NCBI GenBank assembly: GCA_003697105.1
Contig: RFFQ01000057.1
Location: forward strand, 1-48,309
Direction: 5' to 3'
DNA: 48,309 nucleotides
Source of the DNA: Gemmatimonadota bacterium
GTDB taxonomy: Bacteria > 4572-55 > J002
A program made the position numbers and the translations under genes. Positions 18,107 to 25,821 of the stretch are shown in pieces; position 1 is the stretch's first letter, and each line of letters begins with the position of its first letter. Below the pieces are notes generated by a model. The model saw only the letters and a program-made list of their open reading frames with translations. It made no database searches and was not told the DNA's origin.

Positions 18107-19330
18107 ATGCCCGATAATATATTTTATCAAGATTTGCAACGAGGCGGGCAATTACTGGAACAAGATACCGTTCAGTTATATGATCGGATTTCCGGATTGA
18201 CCAATCCGATCATTTTTTATGAGGCTACCCGCGAGACCAGTTTAGAGATTCGGGAGCAAGAAATTGTCGCGAATTGCCACGAATTACTCCAATTTTTGTC
18301 GGAACTGGAATTTAACCTGTTGCTACGCCGTTCGGATTACGATGAATGGGTGATTGAAATTCTGAACATGATTCAAAAGGCATTTACAAGTGCCTTAAAC
18401 ATCCTTTCTCCGGTGGAAATGGCTCTGATTGCGGAACTTAAGGATGCCCAAATTCGGCTCAATGATTACATTGGTAGCCAGAAAACCGCCGAAACGAAAG
18501 TGCTGACAAATGTCATTTCCGAGACGGTTAAGCAAAATATTGGCGATGAGTTTATCAGCCTGAATTTAGATACGTTAGACCTAGAAGCGAACCAATATAT
18601 TCGAGCACCCCGATTTCAGGTGCAGGGTATGGAAATTTCCCTCTTTTTGGAGACAGAAAAGGAGATTGATCGCGTTCCGATCCATGATTATTCCGCAAAT
18701 ATTATTGTGGTGCATATTCTGCAAGTCGTGATTGATTTCCTGCGAGACATGGGGTTCGATGGCAGTAATAACAAGCAGTGTGCCGATTTCCTACAAACGT
18801 ATATGGATGCCCTCACCACACAGACCACCGCTTCTCTGATGGAAAATGAGCTGCTTTTCAACTATGAGGTCGATCATGATCAAGGCGAAATGGTGGAGAT
18901 GCTTTACCAGAAAATTACGATGCATATTTTGGATAAAATCCCGCCCATGCTCTTAAAAGATGATGAGTTCGGGGTTTCGCGTCCGTTCAGCGTCGATGAC
19001 AATCCAATTGTGGAGCTTCAACGTTCGTATAAACGGTACAAAGGGGGGTTAGGTTTGGTGTGCCCTCCGTCATTAAAAGACCGGCGAAATCAAATTTTCC
19101 AACGGGGTACGTCGGTTGTGGTCGGGTTGCCGCGTATCGCCCAAGGGCAAAAAATTTCATTGATTCACTACCATTTTTCGTTGTCACTCTCGCCGGAAGA
19201 ACGGGACTACTTGAAATCCAATAGTGACCGGTGTATTCTGCTGTTGTACAGTGAAGCTGTCACCGATCAACTACGCGCGCTTGAACATGTGCCTCTCAAG
19301 GTATCAGAGGTGGAACTTTATCGATTTTAA
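18107..19330 (+). CDS. Unknown protein between argS and ribA
   Basis: 407 residues. ATG at 18107 is preferred to a TTG at 18089 because GGAAGAGG sits just before it. I do not recognise the family. No signal peptide or transmembrane segment is evident, so it is probably cytoplasmic. It is acidic and mostly helical in the first half (LLQFLSELEFNLLLRRSDYD, IVVHILQVVIDFLRDMG). The second half has a basic patch (SLKDRRNQIFQRGTSVVVGL) and a strand-like tail (SLIHYHFSLSLSPEERDYLK, CILLLYSEAVTDQL). No catalytic motif can be named. Tight spacing to argS and ribA (24 bases to the ribA ATG) implies a shared transcript, but these neighbours do not point to a single function. Confidence 0.8.
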   Translation: MPDNIFYQDLQRGGQLLEQDTVQLYDRISGLTNPIIFYEATRETSLEIREQEIVANCHELLQFLSELEFNLLLRRSDYDEWVIEILNMIQKAFTSALNILSPVEMALIAELKDAQIRLNDYIGSQKTAETKVLTNVISETVKQNIGDEFISLNLDTLDLEANQYIRAPRFQVQGMEISLFLETEKEIDRVPIHDYSANIIVVHILQVVIDFLRDMGFDGSNNKQCADFLQTYMDALTTQTTASLMENELLFNYEVDHDQGEMVEMLYQKITMHILDKIPPMLLKDDEFGVSRPFSVDDNPIVELQRSYKRYKGGLGLVCPPSLKDRRNQIFQRGTSVVVGLPRIAQGQKISLIHYHFSLSLSPEERDYLKSNSDRCILLLYSEAVTDQLRALEHVPLKVSEVELYRF

Positions 19331-19354
19331 TGCACGGTAGAGAGGGTTTGATTG

Positions 19355-20014
19355 ATGACCAAAACGGATGTGTACGCTGTATCGAACTTACCAACGCGGT
19401 ATGGTGACTTCAAGATTTACATTTTTCATAACAATCGAGATTCAAAGGAACACCTTGCTATTGTCAACGGCTCCGTTACGCATAAAGAAGCGGTGCCGGC
19501 GCGGATTCATTCCGAATGTCTGACTGGCGAAGTGTTCGGCTCGCTAAAATGTGACTGCGCGGCTCAGTTGGAATGGGCATTGAAGTATATTGCCCAGCAA
19601 GCGTGCGGAATTTTGCTATATTTGCGGCAGGAAGGGCGTGGTATCGGGCTGGGTAACAAAATCCGAGCTTATGCCCTGCAAGAAGAAGGGTTGGATACCA
19701 TCGAAGCCAATCATCAACTTGGCTTTTCTGATGACCTGCGGGAATATGATATAGCGGCAGCGATGTTGAAATCATTGAAGGTTCGCTCGGTGAAGTTGAT
19801 CACCAATAACCCTCATAAAATCAGCTCATTAGGAGATTACGGGATCCCGGTTATTGAGCGGATTCCGGTTGTTATTGAACCTTCTGAATATAATCGAGAG
19901 TATCTCAAAACCAAAATGGAAAAAGCGGGACATTTAATCGACCCGGCGATCTTTATCAAGTCTGCCCATATACCGGATAATGGTAACCCCCCAATTCCAG
20001 AATCCACCACATAA
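19355..20014 (+). CDS. ribA: GTP cyclohydrolase II (riboflavin biosynthesis)
   Basis: 219 residues, ATG at 19355 with AGAGGG upstream (an overlapping TTG at 19352 is less likely). Marks of RibA: the zinc ligands and loop HSECLTGEVFGSLKCDCAAQL, the GTP-binding RQEGRGIGLGNKIRAYALQ, and the C-terminal NNPHKISSLGDYGI. It is a stand-alone enzyme without the DHBP synthase (RibB) domain often fused to it. It catalyses the first step of riboflavin synthesis, converting GTP to the diaminopyrimidine phosphate, formate and pyrophosphate. No other rib gene is in the window. A terminator follows. Confidence 0.94.
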   Translation: MTKTDVYAVSNLPTRYGDFKIYIFHNNRDSKEHLAIVNGSVTHKEAVPARIHSECLTGEVFGSLKCDCAAQLEWALKYIAQQACGILLYLRQEGRGIGLGNKIRAYALQEEGLDTIEANHQLGFSDDLREYDIAAAMLKSLKVRSVKLITNNPHKISSLGDYGIPVIERIPVVIEPSEYNREYLKTKMEKAGHLIDPAIFIKSAHIPDNGNPPIPESTT

Positions 20015-20022
20015 GCTTCTGT

Positions 20023-20058
20023 AAACCCGGCGCTACTGAGTCACCGGGTTTTATTTTT
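20023..20058 (+). terminator. Intrinsic terminator after ribA
   Basis: AAACCCGG (20023-20030) pairs with CCGGGTTT (20044-20051), followed by TATTTTT. Confidence 0.85.
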
Positions 20059-20082
20059 CTCCGTTATCTCCCCAAAATATCC

Positions 20083-20111
20083 TTGAAAGTGGCTTCATTT
20101 TTTGATACAAT
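20083..20111 (+). promoter_or_regulatory. Sigma-70-type promoter for the receiver-domain gene
   Basis: TTGAAA (20083-20088), a 17-base spacer, and TACAAT (20106-20111), about 45 bases before the start codon. Confidence 0.8.
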
Positions 20112-20156
20112 GCCCCCGTAAGTAGGTCTCCCTTTCTTTCAAGTATAGGATGGATT

Positions 20157-20528
20157 ATGGCAAGAATACTGATAATTGAAGATGAGGCACACACTGCCGA
20201 AATTTATCAGGAAGTCCTGGAGCCACTTGGGCATGAAGTGGTATGGGCAGAGTTGGGCAAAGTAGCACAGCAAGAAATTCAGAAGACACATTTTGATTGC
20301 ATCATTTTGGATGCGGGATTGCCCGATGTGGATGGTTTCCAACTCGTGGAAGAAATCCATGCGGTTCGCTCTGATTTACCCATTATTATGGTAACGGGTT
20401 TTCAGATTGCAGAACAGTTGATTCAATTAACCCAACCGGACATTTTCCAGTATCTTCGCAAGCCCTTCGAGTTGGAAAAACTGGTCAGTCTGGTGGATGA
20501 TGCGCTCAAACAGAGCCCGACTTCATAA
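20157..20528 (+). CDS. Single-domain response regulator (receiver)
   Basis: 123 residues forming one CheY-like receiver domain. The acidic pocket is Glu8-Asp9, the phospho-acceptor is Asp52 (CIILDAGLPDVDG), the conserved Thr is in IIMVTGF and the Lys in YLRKPFE. No output domain follows and no histidine kinase is adjacent, so it is an orphan receiver that probably acts by protein contact. It has its own promoter and terminator. Confidence 0.92.
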   Translation: MARILIIEDEAHTAEIYQEVLEPLGHEVVWAELGKVAQQEIQKTHFDCIILDAGLPDVDGFQLVEEIHAVRSDLPIIMVTGFQIAEQLIQLTQPDIFQYLRKPFELEKLVSLVDDALKQSPTS

Positions 20529-20566
20529 AAAACGGTACACGGAAGAGACTCGCGTGTACCGTTTTT
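20527..20566. terminator. Bidirectional terminator between convergent genes
   Basis: ACGGTACACG (20532-20541) pairs with CGTGTACCGT (20553-20562), flanked by A's on the left and T's on the right. It therefore works for both the receiver gene (+) and the Spy-like gene (-). Confidence 0.88.
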
Positions 20567-20601
20567 GCGTTGGTTGGCAATAAGTGCTTGTAGGACATGC
20601 T

Positions 20602-21123
20602 TTACTCGGTGTCCCGTGGGGGTTGCCAACCCCTACCGTGCGGTCCGGGACCATGGGGGGCACCCCAACCGGGACCATGTGGCCCCAACCCGTGCCGCCC
20701 ACGACGGGGACGATCCGCACGCATTTGATCCCATTTCTCCAGTTGTTCTGGGGTTAAAATCGTCTTCATCTCAATCCGAAACCCAACATCTAACTTCCGA
20801 ATTTCGGTCTGGAAATTCCCGATCTCTTCCACTTTTTTCAACGCTGCCGTTTTGTTGGGTTTATCTGCCACCATCAGCTCTTCCAGTTCTAAGCGAGCTA
20901 CTTCGATTTGTGACCGGAGTTCAATTTCCTGCTTTTGATGATCAACCATCAAATCCCGCAGGTTTGCCACCTGCTCCTCGCTTAAATCCAGCTCACCTTT
21001 CATCATTTCCAGCATTTTAAGCCCGCCGGGACGGTGCCCCCGCATACCCCCGAAAGCAAACGCACTGTTTACCAATGTCAGGGAAAGTAGCACAACCATT
21101 GTGCTCAGAATGACACGTTTCAT
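20602..21123 (-). CDS. Spy/CpxP-like periplasmic protein (LTxxQ family)
   Basis: 173 residues, AGGAGG before the ATG, signal peptide MKRVILSTMVVLLSLTLVNS with cleavage near AFA. The mature protein is a helical hairpin with the two family motifs LDLSEEQ and ILTPEQLEKW, as in Spy, CpxP and ZraP. The C-terminal about 35 residues are a Gly/His/Pro/Trp-rich tail (GLGPHGPGWGAPHGPG) that could bind metal. Family members are periplasmic ATP-independent chaperones or metal-stress sensors; which applies here is not visible. No two-component pair is adjacent. Confidence 0.82.
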   Translation of the reverse strand: MKRVILSTMVVLLSLTLVNSAFAFGGMRGHRPGGLKMLEMMKGELDLSEEQVANLRDLMVDHQKQEIELRSQIEVARLELEELMVADKPNKTAALKKVEEIGNFQTEIRKLDVGFRIEMKTILTPEQLEKWDQMRADRPRRGRHGLGPHGPGWGAPHGPGPHGRGWQPPRDTE

Positions 21124-21231
21124 GGTACAACCTCCTGTAATATAATGAAAAAAGATAAAAAATTAAAAAATGAATGGATTGGTGTTGCGTGTAAGAGTTT
21201 TGACCCGTTGTATCGCGCAAAGTTTAAAGGA

Positions 21232-21265
21232 AAACCCCGTCAATTTGTTAAAATCGACGGGGTTT
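21232..21265 (-). terminator. Terminator of the OmpA-SPOR gene
   Basis: AAACCCCGTC (21232-21241) pairs with GACGGGGTTT (21256-21265). Read on the - strand the hairpin starts 26 bases past the stop codon and ends in TTTTCC. The remaining 21124-21231 is an AT-rich leader of the Spy-like gene with no clear gene. Confidence 0.82.
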
Positions 21266-21290
21266 CATTGTACTCGGCAAGATGCCAAAT

Positions 21291-23366
21291 TTAGCGGCTA
21301 ACCACCTCGCTTTTGATGCCCATGGCTTGCAATTTTTGTAACATGGCTTGTGCCTGAACTTCTGTTGAAAAGCCACTGACCAGCACCCGGTGCCAGAGTT
21401 GATTATTTGCCAGTACCGTGACCAAATATGCCGGAAAGCCATTTGCTCGCAATTCAGCCACCTGTTGGCGAGCTTCTATTTCGTTGGTATAAACGCCGGT
21501 TTGGATGGTATAAGGCAGATTTAACACTTGGGCATAATCCACATCTAGCACGGATTTAAACAATGCTTTGTGACGGTCTGCGGACTCGTAGGTAGTAAAA
21601 TCTCCGACACAGACCCGGTACCACGTACCGGATTCGGGCACATCAACTTGCATCCAAAACGCAGGATAACCGGTTGTTTCCAACGTTTTAATATCTTGCA
21701 ATGTTTTCAGAGGCGATTTATACGAGGTGAGATGAACACAGTAGGGACTTAACCCCGTAGGTAGGTTGCGGTAGGGCAAATCTTTAACGGTTGCCGGCGT
21801 AATGGCTCGTAGCTCAATACGGGTATTTTCCAGACGCCCATCGGCGGTTTTGTTCGTGGCAATGGGGTAGATTGAGGCATAACCAACTGCCACTAGCCGG
21901 TCGGCTGAAATGTTTCGCTTGACCAATTCATTGAGGACTACTTCTGCGCGACGTTGGGAGAGGGCACGATTGGTCTCTATCTCACCAAGATTATCGGTAT
22001 GTCCTTGAATTTCATAACGCATCGGGTCTGTCTGCGCTAATGTTCTTGCTAATTGATCCAATTCGGCGTAGGAAGATGGCATTAATTCCGCCGTGTTTGT
22101 TTTAAACTGAATGGTGGTGAGGATCACCGGTACATCCTCAACGGTATTCAAGCGGGGCATGGTACTCCCCAAACGGGGCGTTGTGGGGGTCGCGGGTGCC
22201 GTTTTGGGCTTTACACGAGCTGATGGGGGGCAACCATCCGCCGAACCGGCACCGGCTTGGTTGGGACATTTGTCCTCTACATCGGCGATACCATCTTGAT
22301 CATTATCCACATCCGGGCAACCGTCACCATCTTCAAAACCGTCCCAATCTTCTGCTTGTAAGGGGCACTGATCAGCAGAGTCCACAATGCGATCTCGATC
22401 ATTATCCCGATCCGGGCAACCATCTTCATCTTCATACCCATCTTTATCTTCTGCATCGTTGGGACACGGATCATCCCGATCCATCAAACCATCTCCATCC
22501 GTATCACTAAACCATCCGGCCAACGATGGTTTGGTAAAGGAAATACCCAGCAGTATATTCCAAGCGGGGGTTTCATCCGTGAGTGCCATATCGAATCCAA
22601 CATCAACCGTCGTGGATTCGTTAAAAATGTAGCGAACGCCGGGGGTAAATCGGACAAAATTGTAATTGTCGGCAGGGGACTCACTATCTGCCAGCGGAGA
22701 TTCTCCGCTCAGTTGCGCCGCAAGGGTGATTTGACGGCTTAGGGGATAATCAAAACTACTTCCCCAATGAAACATGTTGGGGCGATTAATGCCATTATCG
22801 CTATCACTTGCCAATGTCATTCCCATCTGACCGTGTGCTTGCCAGCGGCTGAAACGGTACGTTCCGGTGAGTAGGAGTCCTAAATCCTGTGCACCCGTGC
22901 CGGTCAAATTGGCACCGTAAATCGTGGCGAGACTCGCATCTTCACCAATGGTGTTGTAATAAGCGAGGAGACTCACGTCATGACGCTCAGAGGAAAGAGG
23001 TCGTAGATTCAATTTCGCGGATATCCGGAGGTTCCCCAAACCGGTACGCGAGGAATCCGCTGAGGCGAGCCGGTGGATTGCCGCATGTCCGGCTACATCC
23101 AGATAATCCAGAACACCGTATGTTATACCCAAATGCCCGGTCCAATATTTTTCTTGAGATAATGGACTTAGATCCTCATCGGCGGTATATTCACTATGAA
23201 AGTTAAAATTGAAACGTCCCTGTTCCAGGGTTTCTCCAGATGAAACATGCAAGAAGCCCCGTTGACCGAACATTCCGACATCTGCGCTGGCTTCGGGAAC
23301 ACCGCGGCTCATCATTCCCAATAAACTCCACACAAACAGAATGAAGACTGAACGATGCGTAAACAT
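21291..23366 (-). CDS. Outer-membrane OmpA-family protein with TSP type 3 repeats and C-terminal SPOR repeats
   Basis: 691 residues with signal peptide (MFTHRSVFILFVWSLLG, cleavage near ASA). Residues about 30-285 look like an outer-membrane beta-barrel. Residues about 289-367 are calcium-binding thrombospondin type 3 repeats (DTDGDGLMDRDDPCPNDAED, then DGCPDRDNDRD and DGCPDVDNDQD). Residues about 412-525 are an OmpA C-terminal peptidoglycan-binding domain with IQGHTDN and the NRALSQRRAEVV helix. The last about 155 residues are two SPOR-like repeats (FWMQVDVPESGTWYRVCVGDF, VLANNQLWHRVLVSGF). The OmpA domain anchors the outer membrane to peptidoglycan, and SPOR normally binds denuded glycan at division sites; both in one barrel protein is unusual. 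It has its own strong promoter. Confidence 0.9.
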   Translation of the reverse strand: MFTHRSVFILFVWSLLGMMSRGVPEASADVGMFGQRGFLHVSSGETLEQGRFNFNFHSEYTADEDLSPLSQEKYWTGHLGITYGVLDYLDVAGHAAIHRLASADSSRTGLGNLRISAKLNLRPLSSERHDVSLLAYYNTIGEDASLATIYGANLTGTGAQDLGLLLTGTYRFSRWQAHGQMGMTLASDSDNGINRPNMFHWGSSFDYPLSRQITLAAQLSGESPLADSESPADNYNFVRFTPGVRYIFNESTTVDVGFDMALTDETPAWNILLGISFTKPSLAGWFSDTDGDGLMDRDDPCPNDAEDKDGYEDEDGCPDRDNDRDRIVDSADQCPLQAEDWDGFEDGDGCPDVDNDQDGIADVEDKCPNQAGAGSADGCPPSARVKPKTAPATPTTPRLGSTMPRLNTVEDVPVILTTIQFKTNTAELMPSSYAELDQLARTLAQTDPMRYEIQGHTDNLGEIETNRALSQRRAEVVLNELVKRNISADRLVAVGYASIYPIATNKTADGRLENTRIELRAITPATVKDLPYRNLPTGLSPYCVHLTSYKSPLKTLQDIKTLETTGYPAFWMQVDVPESGTWYRVCVGDFTTYESADRHKALFKSVLDVDYAQVLNLPYTIQTGVYTNEIEARQQVAELRANGFPAYLVTVLANNQLWHRVLVSGFSTEVQAQAMLQKLQAMGIKSEVVSR

Positions 23367-23420
23367 AATGGAATCTCCCCATATTCGATACGGCGAATAA
23401 TGTTTAATGTAATTTATAAG

Positions 23421-23449
23421 ATAATAGCAGATTTTGCTAAATGTGTCAA
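23421..23449 (-). promoter_or_regulatory. Sigma-70-type promoter for the OmpA-SPOR gene
   Basis: On the - strand, TTGACA (23449-23444), a 17-base spacer, and TATTAT (23426-23421), about 55 bases before the start. Near consensus. Confidence 0.85.
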
Positions 23450-23501
23450 TAAGTTATAGCAGGTAAAAAAGAGAGATTCAGGCGGAAAGTTGAAGCGGGT
23501 A

Positions 23502-24839
23502 TTAGGGATTCAAGATGCAGTGGGTGCAATTGAGGCGAAAGCACGTTTGTTTATAAACGTAAATCAACCCTTGTTCACGTTTGGCAGAGCGGAACTCACG
23601 AGGGTCGGCGTGGGTTTGATCTAATTGGTAGTGTACAATATGATTTTTGCCTAAGGAAGGATGGTGTTGGTAAAGCCATTCTAGCGTGTCTTGCCGGGCA
23701 CGGTCTCCATTGACTTGTGCCCACGCGGACAAAATGGGAAGAAAAATATTGATGATCAATACCCGTTGGCGCTGTTTGCCGATGAGGTGTTGTACCGGCG
23801 TGTGCCGCTTGCCATAAAACGTATAGTGGGTTGTCCAATAATCCTCTTTGGGAACGGCAAAGAAATCGTTTAAGTGCCGGTGTAAATCTGCCAATGCCGC
23901 GCGGCCGGGAGTGATGGTATCAAAAATATGTTGTATTGTTACAAACAGATCGCATGACCGGTGCCGGTCGAGTAGATGTGCCATTGCACCCAACCGCACT
24001 GTAGGGTAGTTGGAAGGTCGCATACTGCCGAATTGCCAGAACTCCCGTTCCAAAGGGGTGGTCGGATGGTGTTGGCGCAGTTGATTCCATCGTTCATATA
24101 ATATATTTACATACGGTTGACCGTCGTCCTCATGCGTTGAATCCGGTGGGGGTAACAATCCGGCAGTGCCAAAAAGGAGTGCTTGGACATCCAACGCATC
24201 TTTGCAACACCGCCGGATGACCTTCAATGGAACTTGTTGCGCCAGTTCCATGAATTGCCAGCGATTCTTAGCATAGCCCAATCCCTCCATGATCCCTTCA
24301 TATAGCACATCTTCCCACGTTAATACCCCGATTCGGCGCAGAAAGGTTTGCACTTTGACCTGCCAGCGTTTTTCACCCGCTGTATCAATGATGGCTGCCA
24401 ACCGATCCGGGTCCAAAGACCGGCAGGGAAATGTGGTGGGTGATTCGTATTCGAGGATAGAAATTAACTTACCGAGCGGTTCGGAGAGAAAATCACTCAA
24501 TACCAGTGTGGAAAGAATTCGCCCATCTTGGCGACGCAGATCGGGGACATAATCGTCATCCCACAAGACCACGTGCAGAATGACCCGGTTGTAGCGGGGG
24601 TCTTGATCGTGTTGGTGTTCCTGCCACGCGTATGGGGTCAAGTGGATTTCCACATCACCGGTGACCTCCACCTGACCGATCCGTAGTTCGGCATCTAAAA
24701 AATCGGGTCCGTCATCACTATTCCATCTGCCGGGAAATTGAACGTGCACCTTTCGCCCATTGGTTAGGCGCAACTCATCCAGACGGAGCAATTGATGTTG
24801 CCAAATCTTTTGGACAAATGTTTCCGGGTAATTAGTCAA
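23502..24839 (-). CDS. DUF2851 family protein
   Basis: 445 residues, TTG start at 24839 with GGAG eight bases upstream; it overlaps the end of the nucleotidyltransferase gene by 8 bases. The N-terminus (ETFVQKIWQHQLL, GRWNSDDGPDFLDAELRIG, GDVEIHLTPYAWQEHQHDQDPRYNRVILHVVLWDD) is characteristic of DUF2851, a family common in Bacteroidetes/Chlorobi relatives. Its function is not established. The C-terminus carries Cys residues (CFRLNCTHCILNP) that could be a metal site. Probably translated from the ptsI/nucleotidyltransferase transcript. Confidence 0.85.
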   Translation of the reverse strand: MTNYPETFVQKIWQHQLLRLDELRLTNGRKVHVQFPGRWNSDDGPDFLDAELRIGQVEVTGDVEIHLTPYAWQEHQHDQDPRYNRVILHVVLWDDDYVPDLRRQDGRILSTLVLSDFLSEPLGKLISILEYESPTTFPCRSLDPDRLAAIIDTAGEKRWQVKVQTFLRRIGVLTWEDVLYEGIMEGLGYAKNRWQFMELAQQVPLKVIRRCCKDALDVQALLFGTAGLLPPPDSTHEDDGQPYVNILYERWNQLRQHHPTTPLEREFWQFGSMRPSNYPTVRLGAMAHLLDRHRSCDLFVTIQHIFDTITPGRAALADLHRHLNDFFAVPKEDYWTTHYTFYGKRHTPVQHLIGKQRQRVLIINIFLPILSAWAQVNGDRARQDTLEWLYQHHPSLGKNHIVHYQLDQTHADPREFRSAKREQGLIYVYKQTCFRLNCTHCILNP

Positions 24840-25812
24840 GGTCTAACTCCGAGGAATCTCCTAAATTGAGGCGGTGAAACGTTCCTTTAACCACGGCGTG
24901 ATCCCCAACCAAGGACTCCGTGAGTAACATCCGTATTACCGAAGCGTGATCGCTGATAATGCTGTTTTGGATGATCGAATGGTCAATGGTTACCCCTTTT
25001 GCAATGGTGACATACGGTCCAATGACGGAATCTTTAATCTGTACGGAGTTGTGAATCCATACCGGCGGAATAATGCTGGAATTATCCAACGCCGGCGACT
25101 TGGTACCCGTGCGTGCCAGCAGGTCGCGGTTGGTTTGGAGCAAGGTTTCCGGTTTACCACAATCATACCACCCCTCTACCGGGAACGCTGTCATTTGTTC
25201 CCCATTTTGGAGCATCAGATTGAGGGCATCCGTTAGCTGGTACTCCCCTTTGGTGCGGATATTTTTTTCCATGAGTTCTTTCAAGCAACTAAAAAGTAAC
25301 CCGGAATTTTTCAGATAATAAATGCCCACAATTGCTTGATGACTGACCGGTTTTTCCGGTTTTTCCACTAAACTTTCAATAAAACCGTTATTTTCCAGCA
25401 CAACGCCAAACCGGCGGGGGTCCTCCACATATTTGACTCCGATAGAACTATAGTTGCCATTGATGACCGGACCCAGAGCGACATCAAAAATGGTATCCCC
25501 AAGTACGATCAGGGAAGCTTCATCCGGTTGTACAAATTCATGGGCAAGGTAGATGGCATGACCGAGACCGAGCAACTCTTCCTGAAAGACAACATCTACA
25601 TGAAAGTCGTAATTGTTCTTGACATAATTGATGATTTTTTCACCCAAATAGCCCACAACTAAAATTACGTCGTGGATACCAACCGCTTTTAATTCATCAA
25701 GGATATGGGCGAGCATTGGTTTGCCTGCCACTTGAATCAACACTTTTGGCAGTGTGTGCGTATGAGGTTTTAAACGGGTGCCCATACCGGCAACCGGAAT
25801 GATGGCTTTCAT
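24832..25812 (-). CDS. Sugar-phosphate nucleotidyltransferase
   Basis: 326 residues. N-terminal nucleotidyltransferase domain with the signature GMGTRLKPHTHTLPKVL and a magnesium-binding LGDTIFD. The C-terminal about 90 residues carry left-handed beta-helix hexapeptides (IKDSVIGPYVTIAKGVTIDH, IIQNSIISDHASVI). It resembles glucose-1-phosphate thymidylyl/uridylyl/adenylyl transferases of the RmlA/GlmU/GCD1 type; the substrate base and sugar cannot be fixed from sequence. It likely makes an NDP-sugar for polysaccharide or envelope synthesis. It lies 9 bases after ptsI and overlaps DUF2851, so is operonic. Confidence 0.88.
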   Translation of the reverse strand: MKAIIPVAGMGTRLKPHTHTLPKVLIQVAGKPMLAHILDELKAVGIHDVILVVGYLGEKIINYVKNNYDFHVDVVFQEELLGLGHAIYLAHEFVQPDEASLIVLGDTIFDVALGPVINGNYSSIGVKYVEDPRRFGVVLENNGFIESLVEKPEKPVSHQAIVGIYYLKNSGLLFSCLKELMEKNIRTKGEYQLTDALNLMLQNGEQMTAFPVEGWYDCGKPETLLQTNRDLLARTGTKSPALDNSSIIPPVWIHNSVQIKDSVIGPYVTIAKGVTIDHSIIQNSIISDHASVIRMLLTESLVGDHAVVKGTFHRLNLGDSSELDLD

Positions 25813-25821
25813 AATCGAACC

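Noticed and set aside
20565-21020. 151-codon + strand frame opposite the Spy-like gene
   Set aside because: The - strand gene has a signal peptide, ribosome binding site and LTxxQ motifs; the + frame has none of these and begins inside the bidirectional terminator region.
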